Assembly (NCBI GenBank): GCA_963737285.1
Contig: CAVTRT010000002.1
Coordinates: forward strand, 992,001 to 1,056,000
Direction of reading: 5' to 3'
Length of the DNA stretch: 64,000 bases
From: Trebonia sp963737285
Lineage (GTDB): Bacteria > Actinomycetota > Actinomycetes > Streptosporangiales > Streptosporangiaceae
The notes below the pieces were generated by a model. It saw only the letters and a list, made by a program, of their open reading frames with translations, ran no database searches and had not been told where the DNA came from. Numbering within the stretch: position 1 is the first letter of the stretch; every line of letters starts with the position of its first letter. This document shows positions 8,300 through 17,345 of the stretch, in pieces. The position numbers were made by a program, and so were the translations under genes.

Positions 8300-9892
8300 C
8301 TATGGGTGGGGCTGGCCAGCGACGACGGCGCGCAGGTGGTCGTAGCTGCGGCTGACGATGAGGCAGGCGTTCCTTGTCGCGCCGGTGTAGGTGCCGTGGT
8401 CGGCTCGCCCGCTCCAGTACTGGCTGCGCTGGTCGGCGCGGGCGATGAGCGCCGCCGCTGGCGCGCCCGGCATGCCGAGTCGCTCGGCGGCCAGCTTGGC
8501 GCCTGGCAGGTCCCCGAGGACCAGTCGCAGCTCCTCGACCTCCTGCTTGGACAGCTGCAGGCTGCCGTCCTGCAGATCGCGGATCACCGCCCGCTCGGCG
8601 AACTCGACCCGCTCCAGCTCCATCGCCAAGATCGGCTCGACGGCCTTGCTGAGGATCTCGCGCTGCCGGGGAGATAGCGCGATCTTCTGGCCGGCGACCA
8701 GGCCACGGGCGCCCGCGATGAGCCGGATCGTCTTGATCAGGTCGGACCGCTCGACGAAGTGCTCGGCGAGCAGCCGTCGCAGCTCGGCCAGCCCGGAAAG
8801 CTCCGACAGTCGCTCCCGCAACTGCGCCAAGGTGGTGACGCGTTCGGCTCGCAGCAGCTCGCAGGCCAAGACGATGCCATATCCGGTGAGCATGTCATAC
8901 AGCGGGGCACGGGCCCGGAGTGGCAGCGGGGCCTTGGTGTTCCACGAGCTCGCCCTGGTCGCCATCCGGGCCAGCTCGTCGTCGCGCACGGGCCCGTCGG
9001 CTAGCTCGGCCAGCCAGGCGAAGGCCCGCTCGTCAAGCAGGCCAGCCGCCTCGGCGACCTTGCTGGCGACGGGCCGCAGGTCGTACAGGATCCGCCGCAG
9101 GTTCATGTCCGCCATCATGCGATCGGCTATCTCGCGCGCCCGGCCTACAGCCTTCAGCTCACCGCTCTCGATCAGGCCCGGCTTCTTGTCCCAGTAGTCG
9201 GTCGTCTCGACGAAGGTCAGCACGCCGACCGTGGTCATCGGGTTCACCGCATTGTCGCCGCCCTCGGCGGTGCGCTGGAAGTGCTCGGCAAGCCTGACAT
9301 CCTCCTCGCGGGCGCCTCCCCTGCCGAACACGATGATGAGCGCGTCGGCCGTGTTCTCGCTCGGCCCCAGGTGCCGATAGGTGTTGGCGGAGTCGAGCTC
9401 CAGGACGGAGTCCGTGCCGGGAGTGTCGATGATGTCCATGGAGCGCAGAACGTGGTTCGGGTAGTCGTAGCCGACGAAGTCCACGGTGTCGGTGAAGGTG
9501 CCATCCCCGAGCTCGTGGCTGGTAAGCCCAGCCAGCCTGTCCAGGGTCGGCGGCTCGACCTGCCGTATCCGCCCGTCCTTGCCATGCACGCGCAGGGCGG
9601 GTGCGCTCGCATAGCGCAGCCAGGTGACGACCTTGGTCGTCTCGCTAAGGCCGGTCTGCGCCAGCTCCTGCCCCAGCAGGGCATTGATGAGGGTCGACTT
9701 TCCCGCGCTCGGGCGGCCCGCCAGTGCCACCCGCATCCGGTCATCCCAGCTGTGCCGCAGCTGCGCCAGCCTTCGCAGGGACGGGCCGAGAGCCTCCCGT
9801 GCGCCGCGCGGCCCCGGCTCGGCCAGCAGCGCGGTGGCGCCGTCGAGGGCCTCGTCGACCGCGGTGCCAATCGCCTGCCCGGTGGCGCTCAT
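8300..9892 (-). CDS. dynamin-like GTPase
   Basis: The 530-residue protein has a G1 P-loop at about residue 60 (ALAGRPSAGKSTLINALLG), a G2-type threonine region (GLSETTKVVTW) and G3 at about 152 (DIIDTPGTDS). The usual G4 N/TKxD is not obvious; TFVETTDYWD sits where it should be. The remainder is helical, as in bacterial dynamin-like or YfjP-type GTPases that act on membranes. It has no clear membrane anchor of its own. It is the last gene of the eight-gene operon and its ATG overlaps the TGA of the gene before it, so it probably works as a pair with that protein. Confidence 0.85.
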   Translation of the reverse strand: MSATGQAIGTAVDEALDGATALLAEPGPRGAREALGPSLRRLAQLRHSWDDRMRVALAGRPSAGKSTLINALLGQELAQTGLSETTKVVTWLRYASAPALRVHGKDGRIRQVEPPTLDRLAGLTSHELGDGTFTDTVDFVGYDYPNHVLRSMDIIDTPGTDSVLELDSANTYRHLGPSENTADALIIVFGRGGAREEDVRLAEHFQRTAEGGDNAVNPMTTVGVLTFVETTDYWDKKPGLIESGELKAVGRAREIADRMMADMNLRRILYDLRPVASKVAEAAGLLDERAFAWLAELADGPVRDDELARMATRASSWNTKAPLPLRARAPLYDMLTGYGIVLACELLRAERVTTLAQLRERLSELSGLAELRRLLAEHFVERSDLIKTIRLIAGARGLVAGQKIALSPRQREILSKAVEPILAMELERVEFAERAVIRDLQDGSLQLSKQEVEELRLVLGDLPGAKLAAERLGMPGAPAAALIARADQRSQYWSGRADHGTYTGATRNACLIVSRSYDHLRAVVAGQPHP

Positions 9893-11889
9893 GACGCTGC
9901 TAGTTCCGCGGCGGCTACTGCCAGCTCAGTGGCGCGCTGGCGGATCGCCTGCAGGGACTCCCGCTCGGCGACCAGCGCGGCCTCTCGTGCGGCGGTGCGC
10001 TCGTGCCGTGATCCGTCCGGTTCCTGCTCGCCGGCTTCCTGGCCGGCTTCCTGGCTGGCTTCCTGGCTGGCGGATGCCTGGCTGGCGATCCGGGCCGCGG
10101 ACTTGGCTGTGCTGGCCAGCAGCTGGCGGATGCGGCTGTCGGTCTCGGCGGTGATCGCGGTGCCCCAGTCGCTCGCTACCTGGGCGACGTGGTCCTTCAG
10201 GTAAGGGCACAGCACCTGCTGGTAGTAGTCGTCGAGGTCGGCCCGCAGCTGCTTGCGCCGCTGCGCCCGGGACTGACGCCGGACGGTGTCGTCTGGATTG
10301 CGCCAGCGTGCCAGCTTGGTGCCCCCGGTGATGAGCAGCCCGGCGGTAGCCCCGACAGTCCCGCCGATGATCGGGCCCGCTCCGGGCAGGATGAACATCC
10401 CGATCAGCCGCCCAAGCACCGAGCCGACCGTGGTGCCGACCGACACGGTGGATGAGGACGCGCGCAGCGCCGCGAGCCGCTTGCGTAGCTGTCCTTGTTC
10501 CTGCCCGTCCGGCTGCGGGTCTTGCGGGGTGCCGGTGGGCGGAGCTTCCCGTGGGGCCGGCACGGGCGGCGGTGGCAGCCTGCGGATCTCGACGGGGCCT
10601 AGGTCCAGGCCAAGCTGTCCGGCAAGCTCGCGCTGCAGCCGGGCCGCGCGGTCGTACAGTTGCCGGTCCGCGATGCTCGTGATCGCCGCCAGATCCTCGC
10701 CCAGGCGCTCGAAGAGCCGGTCCGGATCGTCGAGCAGGGCGTTGTCGTCGAGGTAACCGGGCACGTTGCGCCAGGCTTGATCCGCGCTCTTGACAACCCC
10801 CTTCCTGGCGTCGGCAGCCATCGCCTCAACGTCTCGCAGCAGGTCACCGCGCCAGGTCGCGGCGCCCACTCCGAGCCCTTCCAGATTGAGGCGTCGTTCC
10901 TCGATCGCCTTGCGCAGCTTGGCGGCCGCTTGCGGCCCGGCGGCACGGAGCATCGCTAGCTCGACCTCGACCGGCTGCAAGAGCGCTGCCGCGGCACCGT
11001 CCACGTCCTGCAGCGCGGCGGCGAGCACGGCGGTGGCCCGGCGTCGGGCCAGGGTGTCCCACAGCACCCGCCTCAACTCGGGAAAGTTGCTATCGGTGAG
11101 GTCGTCGGTGTCGCGGCTTTCGTTGTAGTCGAGCTTGGCCTGGCTGGAGACAGGGACCACCTGGACCCGCGGCCAGCCGGTTGCCTCGGCGAGCTTGGCG
11201 CGCGTGCCAGCGACGACCGCGTCGTAGTCGCTCACCCGGTCGATCTTGGTGAGCACGCAGATCAGGGAGTTCTTGTCACCGCTGACCCCGGCGGCCTCGA
11301 CGGCGCGGCGAAGGAAGCGGATCTCGCTCGCGGTCATCGGCTGGACCACGTCGGCGACGAAGACGATGGCGTCGGCGAGCGGGATCACCGCACTGGTCAC
11401 CGCGGCGTGCGCGGTGAAGACGCCCCCGATGCCTGGCGTATCGATGAAGGCAAGGCCCGAGGCGAGCAGGTCGCTCGGCGTCTGGATGGAGACGCTGGCC
11501 ACCTGCCTGCTGTTGCCCGGGTTGCCATCTTGGGTCACGTACCGCGACAGCTCGGCCCTCGTGATCGGGATGCTGTCGCCGTCCTCAAGCTGGACCGTGA
11601 TCAGCTCCGGGTCGCCATAGGCGATCGTGGTGACGACGCTGGTCGTATAGGAGATGCCGACCGGAAGCAGCGGACGGTCCTCCTTCTGGTCCAGGAGCGC
11701 GTTGAGCAGCGTGGACTTTCCACGGCTGAACTCCCCGCACACCACGACGGTGAGCAGGCTGGCGGCCAGCCGGTCCCGGCCAGCCTGCAGGCGCTGCAGC
11801 GTCTCCTTCGCGTCCGCCCGCCGCGCGGCCGTGATCGCCTGCCCGAACAGCTCAAGTGCGGCCGTGTGCAGGTCGTCGTAGTCGGGCAC
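9889..11889 (-). CDS. dynamin-family GTPase with membrane hairpin
   Basis: The protein has 666 residues. G1 is at about 50 (VVCGEFSRGKSTLLNALL), G3 is AFIDTPGIGG, and G4 is a canonical LTKIDRVSD. Helical stalk regions follow, then a Gly-rich hydrophobic hairpin at about 485-530 (LIGMFILPGAGPIIGG), as in bacterial dynamin-like proteins that insert into membranes. The C-terminus carries in-frame QEA-type repeats encoded by a 12-bp tandem array at 10021-10078. It overlaps the next GTPase by ATGA and follows the Hsp70-like gene by three bases. Paired DLPs tend to hetero-oligomerise; that is inference here. Confidence 0.9.
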   Translation of the reverse strand: MPDYDDLHTAALELFGQAITAARRADAKETLQRLQAGRDRLAASLLTVVVCGEFSRGKSTLLNALLDQKEDRPLLPVGISYTTSVVTTIAYGDPELITVQLEDGDSIPITRAELSRYVTQDGNPGNSRQVASVSIQTPSDLLASGLAFIDTPGIGGVFTAHAAVTSAVIPLADAIVFVADVVQPMTASEIRFLRRAVEAAGVSGDKNSLICVLTKIDRVSDYDAVVAGTRAKLAEATGWPRVQVVPVSSQAKLDYNESRDTDDLTDSNFPELRRVLWDTLARRRATAVLAAALQDVDGAAAALLQPVEVELAMLRAAGPQAAAKLRKAIEERRLNLEGLGVGAATWRGDLLRDVEAMAADARKGVVKSADQAWRNVPGYLDDNALLDDPDRLFERLGEDLAAITSIADRQLYDRAARLQRELAGQLGLDLGPVEIRRLPPPPVPAPREAPPTGTPQDPQPDGQEQGQLRKRLAALRASSSTVSVGTTVGSVLGRLIGMFILPGAGPIIGGTVGATAGLLITGGTKLARWRNPDDTVRRQSRAQRRKQLRADLDDYYQQVLCPYLKDHVAQVASDWGTAITAETDSRIRQLLASTAKSAARIASQASASQEASQEAGQEAGEQEPDGSRHERTAAREAALVAERESLQAIRQRATELAVAAAELAAS

Positions 11890-11892
11890 TGA

Positions 11893-13413
11893 TTACCACC
11901 TCTCCGTGGACGCGATCCAGTCCCGGGACCTGATGGGAAGGCCGTTCTCCTGCGCGTCAGGGGTTTCGTGCGGCTCGGCGAGCGCCCGGCCGAACCGGCC
12001 AGGCTCGCTGGCCGCCAGGTCCCAGACGGTTCCGTTGGCGTAGCGGATCCGGGCCAGCGGCTGGCCCGCCTCGTATTCCTGGTGCCGTTCGGGCTCGGTG
12101 TCAACGTGCCAGCGCATTAGCGCCGGGCTGGCGAGGTCGGCGTCCCCGGGGATGTCGAGGTTCCACCGCAGCATCGAGTCCTCCGCCCGCGATTGCGCCG
12201 CGGGCAGCAGGGGGATCTCGTTCTCGATGGCCCAGATGGCGGCACCATGCGCGACGGCGAAGTCGCGGTTCATGCCGGCTTCCAGCGGGACCCGGTCACC
12301 GCGTGGCAGGTCCTTGCCGAACTCTTCGGCGAGCATCTCGGCGACCAGCGGTATCCGACTGCCTCCGCCCACGAGCAAGATCGCGTCAAGGTCCCTGGCG
12401 GTCTTGCCCTTGGCCGCCAGCAGCCGGCGACAGCAGGCGACGGTCCTGGCAATGCGCGGCCGGGTGATTCCCTCAAGCTCTTGCCGGCTTACCTCGACGA
12501 CCGGCGCGTCGGGGAAGATCTGGTCCCGCGCCGGCGTAGCGGTGCTGAGGTGAATCTTCATGCGCTCGGCGGCGGCGCGCGACTCTACCTCGAAGCGATG
12601 GCGCCGCTCGGCCACGACGTCTTGCCGCTCGGCCACGACGTCTTGCGGCGCGGCCTGGGTGCCGGATGCCAGCTCGCCGAGCCGGGAGGCCAGATATAGC
12701 GCGGACTTGTCCCGCAGCAGTCGCACCAGGTCGGCGTCGATGTCCTTGCCGCCCTCCTGCACCGACGCGATGCCCTGGACCTGGCTGCGCCAGTCTCGTG
12801 CGGAGCGCACGTCCACCAGGGCCGCGTCGAAGGTACCGCCGCCGTAGTCGTACACCAGGACGAGCTGGCCGCCGTTGGCGGCCAGCTGCTTGCGGACGCC
12901 CCAGGCTGCGGCAACCGGCTCGTAGAGCAGTTCCACCGGCCCCAGCCCGACGTCTTCCGCCGCCGCGATCATGAGCGCGCGGGGCTGCCTGTGCTCCGCG
13001 TAGCTCGCGGGAATCGTCAGCACCGTGCGTCCCAGCTTCATGCCAGGCCCGCCGAGCGACCTCAGCTTGCTGGCGGCGGCGGTGGCCATTCGCCGGATCA
13101 GTTCCCGGACCAGGTCTACTGGCAGGTAGTCACGCCGGTAGTCACCGATGCCCAGCGAGAACGGGTCGGTACTGGCCAGGAAAAGCTTGAACTCGGTACG
13201 GAAAGTCCCCGGCGCGACGTTGAGCTTTTGCTGATCCGCCTGGCTGCCGATCAGCAGGCCCGCCTTGGTGGCCAGGACGGACGACGGCCACAAGGGAGTC
13301 TTGTCGTCTGGCGGCTCGTACACCGCCGCGGGCTCCGCGCCTGGGACAACCAGGTACGCGGCGGACATGCTGGTACCGAAGTCGATGGTCAGGATCGGCT
13401 CGCCGCTGCTCAT
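11893..13413 (-). CDS. Hsp70-like ATPase
   Basis: The 506-residue protein has the actin/Hsp70 nucleotide-binding fold. Phosphate-1 loop: ILTIDFGTSMSAAYLV. Phosphate-2 loop: VLVYDYGGGTFDAALVDV. Adenosine motif: ILLVGGGSRIPLVAEML. The C-terminal part of about 110 residues is unlike the DnaK substrate domain and contains short beta motifs, so this is a specialised paralogue, not the housekeeping chaperone. A perfect 21-bp duplication at about 12602-12645 gives the peptide QDVVAER twice. The ATG lies two bases after the stop of the Hsp70-propeller gene. The frame is open further upstream, but the homology begins at this ATG. Confidence 0.9.
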   Translation of the reverse strand: MSSGEPILTIDFGTSMSAAYLVVPGAEPAAVYEPPDDKTPLWPSSVLATKAGLLIGSQADQQKLNVAPGTFRTEFKLFLASTDPFSLGIGDYRRDYLPVDLVRELIRRMATAAASKLRSLGGPGMKLGRTVLTIPASYAEHRQPRALMIAAAEDVGLGPVELLYEPVAAAWGVRKQLAANGGQLVLVYDYGGGTFDAALVDVRSARDWRSQVQGIASVQEGGKDIDADLVRLLRDKSALYLASRLGELASGTQAAPQDVVAERQDVVAERRHRFEVESRAAAERMKIHLSTATPARDQIFPDAPVVEVSRQELEGITRPRIARTVACCRRLLAAKGKTARDLDAILLVGGGSRIPLVAEMLAEEFGKDLPRGDRVPLEAGMNRDFAVAHGAAIWAIENEIPLLPAAQSRAEDSMLRWNLDIPGDADLASPALMRWHVDTEPERHQEYEAGQPLARIRYANGTVWDLAASEPGRFGRALAEPHETPDAQENGLPIRSRDWIASTERW

Positions 13414-13415
13414 GG

Positions 13416-15827
13416 TCACTTCAGTAGCCCCCAGACCACCGACTGGCTCTCGTCTCCGGCTGCCAGGAAACGCATGTCGGGACTGATCCGCACCCAGGCC
13501 GGCGTCAGGTGCCCCAGGCTGAACTGGACAAGCCCGCTGCCGTCCCGTGCGTCCCGCAGGCTCCCAGACCACGATGGCTGCTGCTCGGTCAGCACGGCCA
13601 GGACGCTGCCGTCGGCGGAAAATTCCGCTGCCCGGACCGGGCCCGCTAGCTCCGCCTGCCACAGCGGGCTCCCCGAGTTCCCGTCGAGCACGCGAAGGAG
13701 ATGGCCGACCGCGAGCATGACCTGGCCGCCGTCGGCGGTCACGGCGAGCCGCAGGTCCGGGGAAGCGACCGGAATCGTCGGCCAGTCCATGAGCTTCACG
13801 CCCCGGCCCTCCTTGATCGGCTCGGATGGGACGCGCACCGCGACAAGCTCGGCACCCGGCGGGGGCTTCTTGCGAAACATGCCAGGGCTGCTCGGCTGGT
13901 ACTGGCGGACGACGAGCACGGTGCGACCGTCCCGGCTGAAGGCGAACGACAGCAGAGGGTCTCCCCAGGGCACCTGGTCCCTGAGCGCGAGCAGTTCCCG
14001 GCGCCTTCCCTTTTTCCCGGCCTCCCAGACCCGGATGTCGCGGCCGGCCAGGACGCAGGCGCGAATGCCATCGGCGCTGAGCCGGATCGCGGCCGGCGCA
14101 TCGACGCTGACCTTGACCGGCGTGGTCAGCGGCTCACCGTCCGCCATGCTGGTCACCTCGACGGCCCGCGGGCCGTCGAGGTCCGGCCGGCCGGTGACGC
14201 GCCCGGCAACCCAGCCCCTGCCCGGCCCGCCGACGACGTCGCCGCCCGCCTCGTCCAGGGCAATGGCACATTCCCATCCGGTCCAGGCCCCGGTGTCCAT
14301 GTTGTACTCGTGGCAGCCAGTGCCAAGGTCGCGTACGAGTGCGCGCCGCCCGTCTGGACTGAACGCCACGATGCCCCGCAGGCTGTCAATGCGGTACGGG
14401 GAAGCGAGGTCCGACGGCCCGCTCGGGCGGGCCTCGATGACGGCGAGCACCTCACCGGACTCCACCACGGGCCTGCCCGCGTCGCTCACGCAGTGCTGCC
14501 GCATGCTGCCGAAGCAGTCGGCGGCCAGGTAACAGACGCTGTCGTCTTCCAGGGAGCGGACTATCGCCAGCCGGCCGCCGCTCGCGAAGGCACCTCCTGG
14601 CGGTACCAGCCAGCGCAGCAGCTGCGCCCCGCCGTCCTTGAAGTCCCAGGACAGGCCGCGGGTACCGGGCGCGTGCGGCAGTGCCGGGATGACCCGTTGC
14701 CCGGCATGGCGGGCCCACGTCACGGCACCCCAAAAGCACGCGAAATCGGGGTCCTCGACCGGCTCGACCGTGGTCTTGAGCTCAGCGCTCAGCACCCGCG
14801 CCAGGAACGGCGCCCGGGCCCCGCCGCCGACGAGGAGCACGGTCGGCGCGGCGGGCTTGCGCCCGGCAGACGGCACGGTGGCCAGCAGGCTCTTGCACTC
14901 CCGGCTAAGCCGCCTAAGCGGTTCCCGCAGCAGCCTGTCCAGGTCGCCGCGCCGGTATGCGAACGGCGCCCGGTTCAGGGTATGCAGTGACTCTTCGCAC
15001 TCGGCCTCCGCGCTCAGCCGCTCTCGTGCCCGGCCGGCGGCCCGCAGGTACTCCCAGGCCTCCTGGGACGTCGCTGCCTCCTGCGATGGCCCGCCGGGGG
15101 CTGCCGCACCGCGCCGTCCTCCGGCGTTCCTGCTGCGGACGTCGCGGGCCAGCTCCTGGTCCATCGCGTCGCCGCCAAGTTCCTTGATGGCACGCCCGGC
15201 TATCACCCGGCCAGGATCGGTGCCGGCCCGACCCGTGCCAGCCTGGACCAGCGCGAGGCGCAGCGCGCCGGCTCCCGCGTCGCAGACGAGCACGTAGTCG
15301 CTGGCCCGCTGGGAGGCCAGCGTCACGCGCATCGCGATAGCGGCCGCCTCGCAGAGGAGCTCGACGTCGGTGAAGCCAGCCAGCCGGGCCGCCCCGAGCA
15401 GGCCGCGGCGCAGCGCATCGTGGTCTCGGCCGGGGGTCAACGTCTGCGGGTCAGGCATGGTGAGCAACAGCCGCTGCACCGCACGCCCAGCCTCCCTGTC
15501 CGCATGGCCGCGCAGCTCGCGCAGCACGGCGGCGAGCAGCTCCTGCGGAGGGCCGAGGGCGCTGGGACTACCGAGCGCACCGGGGGCCGGGGCCTGGCCG
15601 GCTTGGCCGAGAGCGTGCAAGAAACGGCCGCGGAAGGCACCCTGGGTGGTCCCGGGACGGTCGGCGAGGACGCCCACCAGCGGCGGGCCATCCTCTTGAC
15701 GTGCCACGGAGGTCTGCCAGAACTCGGCGCGCGCCCCTGGGTCGCGCAGCATCCGCGCCTTGCCATCGGCTAGGACGCAGGCCATGGTTGTCGCCGTCCC
15801 GGCATCTACTACAAGTATTGGCTCCAT
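13416..15827 (-). CDS. Hsp70-like domain fused to a beta-propeller
   Basis: The protein has 803 residues. Residues 1-400 form a degenerate Hsp70/actin-type ATPase: the phosphate-1 loop is ILVVDAGTATTMACVL, phosphate-2 is VLVCDAGAGALRLALV (the GGGT core is lost) and the adenosine motif VLLVGGGARAPFLARVL is intact. Residues 405-803 hold repeated WD/YVTN-like blades, for example VAFSPDGRRALVRDLGTG, FAFSRDGRTVLVVRQYQP and AEFSADGSVLAVL. The propeller may bind a protein partner or peptide. It sits directly before a second Hsp70-like gene, suggesting a heterodimer of one active and one altered ATPase (inference). Confidence 0.85.
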   Translation of the reverse strand: MEPILVVDAGTATTMACVLADGKARMLRDPGARAEFWQTSVARQEDGPPLVGVLADRPGTTQGAFRGRFLHALGQAGQAPAPGALGSPSALGPPQELLAAVLRELRGHADREAGRAVQRLLLTMPDPQTLTPGRDHDALRRGLLGAARLAGFTDVELLCEAAAIAMRVTLASQRASDYVLVCDAGAGALRLALVQAGTGRAGTDPGRVIAGRAIKELGGDAMDQELARDVRSRNAGGRRGAAAPGGPSQEAATSQEAWEYLRAAGRARERLSAEAECEESLHTLNRAPFAYRRGDLDRLLREPLRRLSRECKSLLATVPSAGRKPAAPTVLLVGGGARAPFLARVLSAELKTTVEPVEDPDFACFWGAVTWARHAGQRVIPALPHAPGTRGLSWDFKDGGAQLLRWLVPPGGAFASGGRLAIVRSLEDDSVCYLAADCFGSMRQHCVSDAGRPVVESGEVLAVIEARPSGPSDLASPYRIDSLRGIVAFSPDGRRALVRDLGTGCHEYNMDTGAWTGWECAIALDEAGGDVVGGPGRGWVAGRVTGRPDLDGPRAVEVTSMADGEPLTTPVKVSVDAPAAIRLSADGIRACVLAGRDIRVWEAGKKGRRRELLALRDQVPWGDPLLSFAFSRDGRTVLVVRQYQPSSPGMFRKKPPPGAELVAVRVPSEPIKEGRGVKLMDWPTIPVASPDLRLAVTADGGQVMLAVGHLLRVLDGNSGSPLWQAELAGPVRAAEFSADGSVLAVLTEQQPSWSGSLRDARDGSGLVQFSLGHLTPAWVRISPDMRFLAAGDESQSVVWGLLK

Positions 15828-15852
15828 GTCCGCCCCAACTCGATCCCCGCCC

Positions 15853-16359
15853 CTAGGTCCCGCCGAACTCGCCCAGGATCGGCACCCCGTCCCGGTACAC
15901 CACCACGCTCGTCCACCAGTCCGCCGGGTCCGCGTTGACCTTCCAGTACGCGGCCGTGATCCCGGCCTTGCGCGTGCTGCGGCTCAGCGGCTTGCCGGTC
16001 ACGGACTGCAGGATGTCGATCTCGATCTCACTCAGGTCAAGAGCCGGGTCGGGATCCCACATCTGACGCAGTGGCCGTGGTACCGACCTGTTGAGCAGGC
16101 CGCCCAGGACCGAGCCGAGTCCATCGGACACGTTCCGCCAGGTCACTGTGATCCGCCCGACCACCGCGTCGGCCGCGTCCGCGTCAGCCGGGGATACGCC
16201 CCGGCCAACCGGCTCGCGCAACTCGGCGTGAGTCCGCCGCCCGCTGTCGGCACGCCACCGCGCTCGAAACACATGGCGTTGCGGCTCCCCGGACTTCGGG
16301 TACACGTTGATCCGCAACTCGCGGTCGATCACGCCGGTGCCTGCCGCCTTTGTCGCCAC
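15853..16359 (-). CDS. small unknown protein of the GTPase/Hsp70 operon
   Basis: About 168 residues from GTG 16359. No membrane segment is visible. Basic and aromatic residues dominate (VYPKSGEPQRHVFRARWR, RITVTWRNVSDGLGSVLGG), and the C-terminus is beta-rich (WWTSVVVYRDGVPILGEFGG). I do not recognise it. It lies between the membrane-anchored protein and the Hsp70-propeller gene with about 17-25 bases on each side, so it belongs to the operon. The start is uncertain because the frame is open upstream and the ribosome site is weak. Confidence 0.6.
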   Translation of the reverse strand: MATKAAGTGVIDRELRINVYPKSGEPQRHVFRARWRADSGRRTHAELREPVGRGVSPADADAADAVVGRITVTWRNVSDGLGSVLGGLLNRSVPRPLRQMWDPDPALDLSEIEIDILQSVTGKPLSRSTRKAGITAAYWKVNADPADWWTSVVVYRDGVPILGEFGGT

Positions 16360-16376
16360 GCCGCCCGGCCGTTCCC

Positions 16377-17336
16377 CTAGCGCGCTAGGTGCCACAGGCC
16401 CGCCGCCACCAGCGAGGCGATCACGAGCACCGCCACCACCACTGCTGCCGCTAGCCAGGCCCAGATCACCGTCGTTACCTGCAAGCGCCGGGGAGGTCCG
16501 CAGTGCTTGCCCGCCTTCTCCGCCTTCTTTGTCTTCTCCGCCTCCCCCGTCTTTGAGGGAGGCTCGGCTTTTCCCATCGCTCGTACCGCCATCCCCAGCT
16601 CCGGGCCGGGCTGGGCGCAGAGCACGCCGAGCAGGCCGCCCCATTGCGGCAGTCCTTCGATGTCCGCCTCATCGGTGATCAAGTTCAGCGCGACGGCGCG
16701 TCCAGCCTGGTCGCCGTCCAGCAGCCGAGCGGTGAGCGCCGCGAACGCGCCGCGTGCCTCCCGGTTGGCTACCCCGCCAATCCAGCTACCCTCGACGGTG
16801 CCTGCTTGCGTGGCTACGGCGTCAGCGGCGTTGCCAGTCGTGGGCGTCCCCTGCGCAGGGGTGCCCGCGTCGGGGCTGCCCGCGTCTTCGGTCACCGGCG
16901 CGTACGCCTTGCGAACCGCCTGCTCCGCGTCAGCCACCGTCTCCTTGCCGGGCAGCGCGAGCATCCGCTCCACATCGCTGGCGGGCAGTTGCCGGTCTAG
17001 GGGCTCGCCGGGTATGAGCAGCGCCTTCTCGTCCGCGAGGCCAGCCGCCGACGCGGTGATCACGCTCAGCGCGAGGGAGTTGTCGGGACCCTTGCCGCAG
17101 TCGCCGGCCAGCGCGAGGTTGTACTGGATGGCGATGTCGGTCGAGTCAAGTCGCGCCGACTGGATCCCGGCGATGTAAGCCTGCCACGACCTGCCATCCG
17201 AGCGCACCAAGATGGTCGGCCGCTCGATGTCGGTGACCGGCCGGTAGGCGCGCCACCAGAAGTCCTGTGGTGCCTCGCCGAGGAACTGGTAGTCCACGGC
17301 ACGCGGCCGGCCCCGGGTACGCAGGAAGATCTGCAT
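16377..17336 (-). CDS. unknown protein with C-terminal membrane anchor
   Basis: The 319-residue protein begins with a compact beta-rich domain (MQIFLRTRGRPRAVDYQFL, ERPTILVRSDGRSWQAYIAG), then a helical part and a Thr/Pro/Ala linker around residue 165. A second domain of about 75 residues follows, then a Lys/Glu-rich stretch and a single strong membrane segment at about 293-317. It would present its folded part to the cytoplasm from the membrane. It is ten bases before the frameshifted GTPase region in the same operon and may be that GTPase's effector or docking partner (inference). No family recognised. Confidence 0.72.
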   Translation of the reverse strand: MQIFLRTRGRPRAVDYQFLGEAPQDFWWRAYRPVTDIERPTILVRSDGRSWQAYIAGIQSARLDSTDIAIQYNLALAGDCGKGPDNSLALSVITASAAGLADEKALLIPGEPLDRQLPASDVERMLALPGKETVADAEQAVRKAYAPVTEDAGSPDAGTPAQGTPTTGNAADAVATQAGTVEGSWIGGVANREARGAFAALTARLLDGDQAGRAVALNLITDEADIEGLPQWGGLLGVLCAQPGPELGMAVRAMGKAEPPSKTGEAEKTKKAEKAGKHCGPPRRLQVTTVIWAWLAAAVVVAVLVIASLVAAGLWHLAR

Positions 17337-17345
17337 TGCCGGGCC

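Noticed and set aside
11893..13413. Housekeeping DnaK
   Set aside because: The protein lacks the DnaK substrate-binding domain and grpE/dnaJ neighbours.
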